From: Gammaproteobacteria bacterium
GTDB lineage: Bacteria > Pseudomonadota > Gammaproteobacteria > DSM-26407
Direction: 5' to 3'
Length of the DNA stretch: 5,067 nt
Assembly (NCBI GenBank): GCA_028694565.1
Contig: JAQVKR010000237.1
Span: forward strand, 1 to 5,067
The notes beneath the pieces are model-generated. The model saw only the letters and a program-made list of their open reading frames with translations, made no database searches and was not told the DNA's origin. Below, piece by piece: positions 1 through 5,067 of this stretch (its first letter is position 1; the number at the start of each line of letters is the position of its first letter). Made by a program: the position numbers and the translations under genes.

Positions 1-54
1 AGTCTCCATGCGCTGGTGAGCTCGCCCGGCTTCCAGCAGGTTTCCCAGCAATGA
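1..54 (+). CDS. pilI: C-terminal end of probable PilI, CheW-like adaptor (partial, 5' end outside window)
   Basis: Reading frame 1 is open from the first base and ends in TGA at 52-54. It gives 17 residues, SLHALVSSPGFQQVSQQ. The pattern of a hydrophobic helix followed by a Pro-x-Phe-x-x-Val tail resembles what I recall of PilI C-termini. The main argument is position: in type IV pilus chemosensory clusters the CheW-like gene pilI lies directly upstream of pilJ on the same strand. PilI would link the PilJ receptor to the ChpA kinase in the cytoplasm. Seventeen residues are too few to prove the family, so the identity is an inference from context. No other frame in this stretch fits better. 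Confidence 0.55.
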   Translation, partial: SLHALVSSPGFQQVSQQ

Positions 55-217
55 CGGCCAGGAACCCCGGAGCTTGTGAAGTTGCGCTCACGGGTGTGGC
101 AAACCCGTCCCGGGACGTTCCGGCCAGGCGCGGCTGCCGCCGCGGGGGTGGCTCCGCCATGCCCGGGTGGCCAACGGATTCGACAACCGAGATTCTCTCT
201 GACGGCAGGAGCCAGAC
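55..217 (+). other. pilI-pilJ intergenic spacer with small inverted repeats
   Basis: This 163-nt GC-rich gap separates the upstream stop codon from the pilJ start. I see no gene in it. It contains a 6-bp stem (90-95 with 103-108, 7-nt loop), a 12-bp perfect palindrome (106-117) that shares bases 106-108 with that stem, a 6-bp stem (129-134 with 139-144, 4-nt loop), and an imperfect stem (144-152 with 156-164, 3-nt loop). None is followed by a T-run, so none is a classical intrinsic terminator. I could not find a convincing -35/-10 pair or a sigma-54 site. The gap is long for a tightly packed operon and could hold a secondary promoter or an mRNA processing site, but short stems are frequent by chance in sequence this GC-rich. 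Confidence 0.5.
207..211 (+). promoter_or_regulatory. Ribosome binding site of pilJ
   Basis: AGGAG lies 6 nt before the ATG at 218-220, which is good Shine-Dalgarno spacing. The next in-frame ATG (242, codon 9) has no purine-rich sequence in front of it, so this site decides the start. Confidence 0.85.
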
Positions 218-2293
218 ATGATTGCGCCTTCTACTGACGCCATGAAAAGTGCGGGTACCGGCAAACAGGTCGGTGCGCTGGGCGTGGTGCTGCTCGCCCT
301 CATCGTGCTGATGGCGGTCAACTTCGCGCTCGTGGCGCGCCAGAATGCGTTCGACAAGCAGTACATCGAACACGCCGGTGAGATGCGCATCCTCTCCCAG
401 GAGATCGCCAAGAACTCCACCGAGGCGGTGACCGGCAAGGCCGAGGCCTTCCGGTTCCTGCAGGAGGCGCGCCAGGCGTTCGAGCGGCATCTCGAGCTGC
501 TGCGGGTGGGCAACGGCGCGACCGGGCTGCCCGCCTCGCCGCCGGAGGCGACCGCCGCCCTCGGGCGGGTGCGGGAAACCTGGGGCGGGGTGAGCGGGGC
601 GGCCGACGTCATCATCGGCCGCTGGGACGTCATCACGACGCTGCACGAAATCGCCGGCCGCTTCAGTGAAACCATCCCCCGGCTGCAGAAGGTGACCGAC
701 GAGCTGGTGGATGCGATGGCCGCATCCGACAGCGCCCGCGAGCAGCTCATTCTCGTCAGCCGCCAGTCCCTGCTGCTGGAGCGTATCGTGCGCAACGTCA
801 ACCTGGTGCTGCGCGGCGGCCTGGAGGCGGTTACCGCCGCGGACAGCTTCGGCCGTGACACCGCCCTGTTCGGGCGCGTGCTGAACGGCCTGCTGGAGGG
901 CAGCCCGGCGCTGGGCATCACCGCCGTCGCCGAGCCCGCGCAGCGGGCCCGGCTCGAAGAGCTGCAGACCCTGTTCGCGCCGGTGAGCGAGAGCGCGGGC
1001 CGGATCCTGGAAAGCTCCCCGGAGCTGTTCCAGGTGCGTGACGCGGCCGACCGGATCTTCCAGAACAGCGGGCTGCTGCTGGACGGCGCCACGGACCTGG
1101 AGACGGTCTACGAGAATCTGGGCGCCCAGCGGGTCATCTCCGCGTGGACCGGCTTCGGCATCCTGGCCGTGGCGATCCTGGTCCTGGTCCTGCTGGCCCA
1201 GCGCTATGTGCGGGACAGCCGGCTGCGGCTGCAGGCGAGCACGGAGCAGAACCAGCGCAACCAGGAGGCGATTCTGCGCCTGCTGGACGAGATGGGCGAC
1301 CTGGCCGACGGCGACCTGACGGTGCAGGCGACGGTGACGGAGGATTTCACCGGCGCCATCGCCGACTCGGTGAACTACGCCGTCGAACAGCTGCGCTCCC
1401 TGGTGTCGGCCATCAACAGCACGGCCGTACAGGTCGCGTCGGCATCCCAGGAGACGCGCACCACCGCCGCCAACCTGGCCGAGGCGAGCCGTCACCAGGC
1501 GAAGGAGATTTCCGCCGCCACCGCCACCATCAACGACATGGCGGTATCCATCGAGGGCGTGTCCGAGAACGCCTCCGAATCGGCACAGGTGTCCCGGCGG
1601 GCGGTGGAGATTGCCAACAAGGGCCACCAGACGGTGCAGAACACCATCCACGGCATGGACAACATCCGCGAGCATATCCAGGAGACCGCCAAGCGCATCA
1701 AGCGCCTGGGCGAGAGCTCCCAGGAGATTGGCAACATCGTCTCGCTGATCAACGACATCGCCGAACAGACCAACATCCTCGCGCTCAACGCCGCCATCCA
1801 GGCCGCCACCGCCGGCGAGGCGGGCCGCGGTTTCGCGGTGGTGGCCGACGAGGTGCAGCGCCTGGCGGAGCGTTCCGGCAACGCCACCAAGCAGATCGAG
1901 GCGCTGGTGAAGACCATCCAGACCGATACCAACGAGGCGGTCATCTCCATGGAGCAGAGCACCACCGAGGTGGTCGGCGGTGCCCGCCTGGCGGAGGAGG
2001 CCGGTGTGGCCCTGGAGGAGATCGACGCCGTTTCCAAGCATCTCGCCGAACTCATCGAGAGCATCTCGGCGGCGGCCCGCCAGCAGTCGACCTCGGCCAG
2101 CCAGGCCTCGCAGACCATGAAGGTGATCGAGGAGATCACCTCCCAGACGCTGACCGGAGCCAATGCCACCGCCGAGTCCATCGGCAAGCTGGCGGACCTG
2201 GCCGGGGGGCTGCGCAATTCGGTGGCCGACTTCAGGCTGCCCGCCGAGGGCGGCGGGGAGCAGGAGGAGGAGGTTCTCGCGGCGCAGGCCTGA
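218..2293 (+). CDS. pilJ: PilJ, type IV pilus methyl-accepting chemotaxis protein
   Basis: Complete 691-aa inner-membrane chemoreceptor, close to the length of P. aeruginosa PilJ (about 680 aa). A short N-terminal tail is followed by a first membrane segment at about 18-40, a periplasmic sensor region at about 41-308 that should carry the paired PilJ-type helical domains, and a second membrane segment at about 309-327 ([13 protein letters not shown]). A HAMP-like region (about 345-400, with LADGDLTVQ) follows, then a long cytoplasmic signalling coiled coil. The hairpin tip at about 505-553 contains [15 protein letters not shown] and [14 protein letters not shown]; the IQAA and [10 protein letters not shown] wording is typical of PilJ rather than of flagellar MCPs. 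By family knowledge it signals through PilI to ChpA to control twitching. The C-terminus is Glu-rich and ends in LAAQA, with no NWETF-like pentapeptide for tethering CheR. It is followed by a 134-nt hairpin-bearing gap and then chpA. Confidence 0.95.
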   Translation: MIAPSTDAMKSAGTGKQVGALGVVLLALIVLMAVNFALVARQNAFDKQYIEHAGEMRILSQEIAKNSTEAVTGKAEAFRFLQEARQAFERHLELLRVGNGATGLPASPPEATAALGRVRETWGGVSGAADVIIGRWDVITTLHEIAGRFSETIPRLQKVTDELVDAMAASDSAREQLILVSRQSLLLERIVRNVNLVLRGGLEAVTAADSFGRDTALFGRVLNGLLEGSPALGITAVAEPAQRARLEELQTLFAPVSESAGRILESSPELFQVRDAADRIFQNSGLLLDGATDLETVYENLGAQRVISAWTGFGILAVAILVLVLLAQRYVRDSRLRLQASTEQNQRNQEAILRLLDEMGDLADGDLTVQATVTEDFTGAIADSVNYAVEQLRSLVSAINSTAVQVASASQETRTTAANLAEASRHQAKEISAATATINDMAVSIEGVSENASESAQVSRRAVEIANKGHQTVQNTIHGMDNIREHIQETAKRIKRLGESSQEIGNIVSLINDIAEQTNILALNAAIQAATAGEAGRGFAVVADEVQRLAERSGNATKQIEALVKTIQTDTNEAVISMEQSTTEVVGGARLAEEAGVALEEIDAVSKHLAELIESISAAARQQSTSASQASQTMKVIEEITSQTLTGANATAESIGKLADLAGGLRNSVADFRLPAEGGGEQEEEVLAAQA

Positions 2294-2312
2294 GTGTTCG
2301 CGGTCACGGCAG

Positions 2313-2338
2313 CGCCGCGGCGGCATGCCGCCGCGGCG
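2313..2338. repeat. 26-bp perfect palindrome in pilJ-chpA spacer
   Basis: Bases 2313-2338 are identical to their own reverse complement, centred on the A/T pair at 2325/2326 (core GGCATGCC). All other bases are G or C. In mRNA this would form about an 11-bp stem with a CATG tetraloop, and G2312/U2339 could add a wobble pair. It begins 20 nt after the pilJ stop. There is no T-run after it, so it is not a canonical intrinsic terminator. A transcript-stabilising or processing hairpin, or an extragenic palindromic element, are both possible. Confidence 0.8.
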
Positions 2339-2378
2339 TCCGCCGGCCGCCCCACCCGGCTCGTCCGGCCATCGCAGC

Positions 2379-2399
2379 CGGCCCGTCGACGACGGGCCG
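2379..2399. repeat. Perfect 9-bp stem, 3-nt loop, upstream of chpA
   Basis: CGGCCCGTC (2379-2387) pairs exactly with GACGGGCCG (2391-2399) across a GAC loop. It ends 11 nt before the chpA Shine-Dalgarno sequence and is not followed by a T-run. An alternative 6-bp stem (2356-2361 with 2376-2381) shares bases 2379-2381, so the two foldings exclude each other. A role in attenuation or in setting translation of chpA is only an inference. Confidence 0.7.
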
Positions 2400-2410
2400 T
2401 ATGTACTCAT

Positions 2411-2419
2411 AGGAAGAGG
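2411..2419 (+). promoter_or_regulatory. Ribosome binding site of chpA
   Basis: AGGAAGAGG is purine-rich and lies 8 nt before the GTG at 2428. An in-frame TAG at 2410-2412 closes the reading frame just upstream, and the first in-frame ATG is codon 54, inside the first Hpt-like module. This site therefore fixes a GTG start. Confidence 0.75.
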
Positions 2420-2427
2420 CCTTAGGT

Positions 2428-5067
2428 GTGAACGACACGACAGCCTTGAGCCTGATTCGGGCGGAAATCGACCAGGCGCTGGAGCAGGTCCGCCGATTCC
2501 TGGAGCGGTACATCGAGCACACGGAGGAGTCCGCTGTCCTGGAGCAGGCGGCCGAGGAGCTGCACCGGGTCCTGGGCAGCCTGAAGATGGTGGAGCTCTA
2601 CGGCGCCGCGCTGGTGGCCGAGGAGATGGAGCGCGTTGCCCGGGACCTGCTCGAGGACCGGGTTCCTAATCGCGACGACGCCTGCGGCGTGCTGGTGCAG
2701 GCCGCCATGCAGCTCCCCAACTACCTGGAACGGATTCAGGCCGGGGAAAGCGACAACCCCCTGGTCCTGCTGCCGCTGCTCAACGACTTGCGCAGCGGCA
2801 GGGGCGCGGAGCTGCTCTCCGATACGCTCCTGTTCGAGCCCGACCTCTCGGTCATGCCGCCCGCGGGCTTCGACGCCGATTCCCTGGCCCTGCTGGAGGG
2901 GGACCTGCGCAAGCCGGCGCGCAGCGCCCGGCATCTCTATCAGCTGGGCCTGCTCGGCCTGCTGCGCAACCAGCAGCTGCGCCAGGCCCTCGGCCGCCTG
3001 CGCCTCGCCCTGTCCCAACTGGAGAAGATCTCCAGCGGCCGGCCCATGGGGCAGCTGTGGTGGGTTGCCTCGGGCGTCGTGGCCGCCGTCGCCGGCGACG
3101 GGCTGGAGGCGGGCCTCGCGGTCAAGCACCTCCTGTCCCGCATCGATCGCCATATCCGCCGGGTCGCCGAGGCGGGGGAGCCCGCGCTGGAGGAGGCGCC
3201 CCCGGCCGAACTGGTCAAGAACCTGCTCTACTACAACGCCAAGGCCGAGCCGGTCGATGCCCGCATCCGCGAGCTCAAGTCGGCATTCCGCCTCGACACG
3301 GTGCTGCCCTCCGAGGACGACATGGCCAGGCGCCGCCAGGGGCTTTCAGCCGCCAACCGGGGCGTGCTCCGGGTGGCCATCGGCGCGCTCAAGGACGAGC
3401 TCTCCCGGGCCAAGGATCAGCTGGATCTCTTCGTCCGCTCCGATCCGCGGGAGCCGTCCGACCTGGGGCCGCTGCGCGAGCTCCTCCGGCGGGTGGCCGA
3501 CACGCTGGTGATGCTCGGCATGGGGCACGCGCGCGGCATGGTCCAACAGCAGGCCGCCGTTCTCGAGGAGATGGAAAGGGGTGAAAGCCCCGTCGATGAC
3601 AGTGTCCTGATGGAGGTGGCCGGGGCGCTGCTGTACGTGGAGTCGGGGCTCGACCTGCTGCTGGAAACCGGCCGGCTTCCGGGGCAGGGCGATTCCCTGC
3701 TGACGGGACGGGAAAGCGCGGATCGTTCGGCGCTGCGCGCCGTGCTGCGCGAGTCCCTGCTGACGATCCAGTCCGCCAAGCAGGATTTCGCCGCGGCGTT
3801 GGCGGAGCCCGGCGCGGCCTTCGACGGCGCGGCCATGGCCGTGGCCGTGGAACCGGTTCTGGGGGCGCTGCGGATGCTGGAGGACGAGGCCGTGGCGGGG
3901 CTCCTGGCGGCCTGGCTGGAGCGAATCCGGCCATTGTCCGAGCTGCCGGCCGGGAGCGCCGCCTGCGAGAGCCTGGCCGATGCCCTGACCGCCGTGGAGA
4001 GCTACCTGGATGCGCTGCAGCAGGGGCGCCGGGCGGAGGGTTATCTGGAAATCGGACGCCAGCGCCTGGAGCTCGCGCAGCCGGCCACGGCCGCCGCCGC
4101 CGTGGCCCCGACGGAGGAAGGTCCCGCCGAGTGGCCGGCCGCGGCGGGAGAATTCCTGGAGGAGGACATCGACGAGTCCATCGAGATCGGTGGAATCGTG
4201 TATGACTGGGCCATCTCTCCGGGCGCGCATGCCGCGCCGGAGCCAGCGGACCGGGCGCACGGCCATGAATCCGGCCGCGAGGCGGCCGGGGAGGCGCTCG
4301 ACGTCTTCGCCCCCGGGTGGGAGGAGTCGGCCACGGCCGGGGTGTCCGGGGCCGGGGAGCCGGAGCCCGACAGCTCCGCGGAGGCCGAAGCGGCGCAGGG
4401 AACGGACGCCGGAGAGTCCGAGCCGCCGGATCCGGAGCTGGTGGAGATCTTCACCGAGGAAGCCGACCAGGTGCTGGCGTCCATCGACGAGAACCTGGCG
4501 CGCTGGAAGTCCGATCCCGACGACGCCGAAGCCCGCCAGAGCGTGCGCCGCGCCTACCACACGCTCAAGGGCAGTGGCCGCATGGTCGGGGCGATGGAGG
4601 CGGGCGAGCTGGCCTGGGCCGTCGAGAATCTCCTCAACCGGGTGATCGACGGCGCCATTCCCGCGGCACCGGCGGTGTTCGACGCCGTGGACGAAGCCCG
4701 GCGCCTGCTGCCCTCCCTGATCGGCGCCTTTGCCGAGAACCGATCCTGCCCGGAGAGCGGGGAGGCGCGCGAGCTGGGTGAAAGTTGCCACCTGTTGAGC
4801 GAGGCGGGCCTTGCCGCGGCGGCAGCCCCGGCCGGTCGGCCGGTCGAGACGGAGCCCGAACCGGAGCTTGAGCCGGAGCTTGAACCGGAGCTTGAACCGG
4901 AGTCCGAACCGGAGCCCGGGGCGGCGGCGGAAGAGTCGCCGGGGCCGGTCGCCGGCATCGGGATGGATCCGGTGCTGCTGGGCATTTTCTCCTCGGAGAC
5001 CCGCGGTCACCTGGCGGTGATGGGAGAGTTCCTGTCGCGCTGCAGGGCGCAGGGCGACGGCTGCCGT
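2428..5067 (+). CDS. chpA: ChpA/PilL hybrid chemotaxis histidine kinase, N-terminal 880 codons (partial, runs off window)
   Basis: The frame opens at GTG 2428 and has no stop through the last base. Family members are roughly 2,000-2,500 aa, with many Hpt-like domains, then a CheA kinase core and a receiver domain; those later parts lie outside. Residues 1 to about 545 resemble the FimL-like N-terminus of ChpA: an Hpt-like module with LHRVLGSLKMVELYGA (His46), then LLNDLR (117-122), LVKNLLYYNAKAE (from 262), RLDTVLP (from 288), a second Hpt-like module near 325-385 with Arg354 where His is expected, and ADALTAVESYLDAL (from about 517). An acidic linker covers about 547-667. A canonical Hpt domain spans about 668-790, with YHTLKGSGRMVG and phospho-acceptor His711. 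A Glu/Pro repeat follows (811-830), then the first helix of another Hpt-like domain from Asp847. By family knowledge it is a cytoplasmic kinase coupled to PilJ through PilI that phosphorylates PilG and PilH. Codon bias matches pilJ; no frameshift is seen. Confidence 0.93.
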   Translation, partial: MNDTTALSLIRAEIDQALEQVRRFLERYIEHTEESAVLEQAAEELHRVLGSLKMVELYGAALVAEEMERVARDLLEDRVPNRDDACGVLVQAAMQLPNYLERIQAGESDNPLVLLPLLNDLRSGRGAELLSDTLLFEPDLSVMPPAGFDADSLALLEGDLRKPARSARHLYQLGLLGLLRNQQLRQALGRLRLALSQLEKISSGRPMGQLWWVASGVVAAVAGDGLEAGLAVKHLLSRIDRHIRRVAEAGEPALEEAPPAELVKNLLYYNAKAEPVDARIRELKSAFRLDTVLPSEDDMARRRQGLSAANRGVLRVAIGALKDELSRAKDQLDLFVRSDPREPSDLGPLRELLRRVADTLVMLGMGHARGMVQQQAAVLEEMERGESPVDDSVLMEVAGALLYVESGLDLLLETGRLPGQGDSLLTGRESADRSALRAVLRESLLTIQSAKQDFAAALAEPGAAFDGAAMAVAVEPVLGALRMLEDEAVAGLLAAWLERIRPLSELPAGSAACESLADALTAVESYLDALQQGRRAEGYLEIGRQRLELAQPATAAAAVAPTEEGPAEWPAAAGEFLEEDIDESIEIGGIVYDWAISPGAHAAPEPADRAHGHESGREAAGEALDVFAPGWEESATAGVSGAGEPEPDSSAEAEAAQGTDAGESEPPDPELVEIFTEEADQVLASIDENLARWKSDPDDAEARQSVRRAYHTLKGSGRMVGAMEAGELAWAVENLLNRVIDGAIPAAPAVFDAVDEARRLLPSLIGAFAENRSCPESGEARELGESCHLLSEAGLAAAAAPAGRPVETEPEPELEPELEPELEPESEPEPGAAAEESPGPVAGIGMDPVLLGIFSSETRGHLAVMGEFLSRCRAQGDGCR
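4858..4917 (+). repeat. 12-nt tandem repeat coding Glu-Pro-Glu-X in chpA linker
   Basis: Five consecutive 12-nt units follow the pattern GA(A/G)-CCG-GAG-NNN, encoding EPEL three times, then EPES and EPEP (residues 811-830 of ChpA). Units 1 and 3 are identical (GAACCGGAGCTT) and unit 2 differs at one base. A weaker related unit, GAGACGGAGCCC, precedes them at 4846-4857. Since the unit is a multiple of three, gain or loss of copies keeps the frame. It lies in the flexible acidic linker between the His711 Hpt domain and the next Hpt-like domain. Confidence 0.9.

Noticed and set aside
75..91. TGTGA...TCAC dyad resembling a CRP/Vfr site upstream of pilJ.
   Set aside because: The half-sites are 8 bp apart, whereas the CRP/Vfr consensus needs 6, and the right half ends in G rather than A.
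97..112. TGGCA start of a possible sigma-54 promoter.
   Set aside because: There is no TTGC-type element at the required distance downstream.
2313..2399. The two spacer hairpins as intrinsic terminators ending the pilJ transcript.
   Set aside because: Neither is followed by a T-rich tract, and chpA downstream has no evident promoter of its own in the spacer.
1144..2412. 422-codon + strand frame overlapping the second half of pilJ.
   Set aside because: It is a shifted frame of the conserved PilJ signalling domain, rich in Gly/Arg/His/Pro with no domain, and would require pilJ itself not to be coding.
2304..2522. Small minus-strand frame of 72 codons across the pilJ-chpA spacer.
   Set aside because: It overlaps the chpA start and the hairpins, has no recognisable domain, and I see no ribosome binding site supporting it.
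3043..3090. Hydrophobic stretch in ChpA (LWWVASGVVAAVAG) as a possible membrane segment.
   Set aside because: It is short, flanked by amphipathic helices of the FimL-like region, and ChpA is a cytoplasmic protein; it is better explained as a buried helix.
3346..5010. Long open frame of 554 codons on the minus strand, opposite chpA.
   Set aside because: The + strand frame here carries recognisable ChpA domains (His711 Hpt, FimL-like motifs) and runs unbroken with pilJ-like codon bias. The antisense frame gives low-complexity Arg/Gly/Leu-rich sequence, as expected where stop codons are rare in GC-rich DNA.

Overview
The window holds part of a type IV pilus chemosensory (Pil-Chp) operon, read entirely on the + strand. 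In order it contains the last codons of a probable pilI (CheW-like adaptor), a complete pilJ (methyl-accepting chemoreceptor), and the first 880 codons of chpA/pilL (giant multi-phosphotransfer hybrid histidine kinase), which runs off the right edge. The very high GC content, strong G/C bias at third codon positions, and the pilI-pilJ-chpA order with close PilJ and ChpA sequence features point to a gammaproteobacterium. A GC-rich lineage such as Ectothiorhodospiraceae/Chromatiales or a pseudomonad relative would fit, but this taxonomic guess is inference only.

Layout: 1-54 is the tail of the upstream adaptor gene. 55-217 is a 163-nt GC-rich spacer with several small inverted repeats and a clear ribosome binding site for pilJ. 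218-2293 is pilJ (691 aa). 2294-2427 is a 134-nt spacer with two strong perfect inverted repeats and a ribosome binding site. From 2428 to the end is chpA, starting at GTG. It covers a FimL-like N-terminal region with one intact and one degenerate Hpt-like module, an acidic linker, one canonical Hpt domain (His711), a 12-nt tandem repeat coding for Glu/Pro-rich sequence, and the start of another Hpt-like domain cut by the window edge.

How the parts work together, from knowledge of the Pseudomonas aeruginosa system: PilJ is the inner-membrane receptor that senses pilus-related or surface signals. PilI couples it to ChpA, and ChpA passes phosphate to the response regulators PilG and PilH. These control pilus extension and retraction (twitching) and, in P. 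aeruginosa, cAMP levels. In P. aeruginosa a methyltransferase gene, pilK, lies between pilJ and chpA. It is absent from that position here.

I see no sign of a new defence, mobile or RNA system. The points most worth a second look are the paired hairpins in the pilJ-chpA spacer, the missing pilK, the Arg at the phospho-acceptor position of the second Hpt-like module, and the in-frame tandem repeat in the chpA linker.
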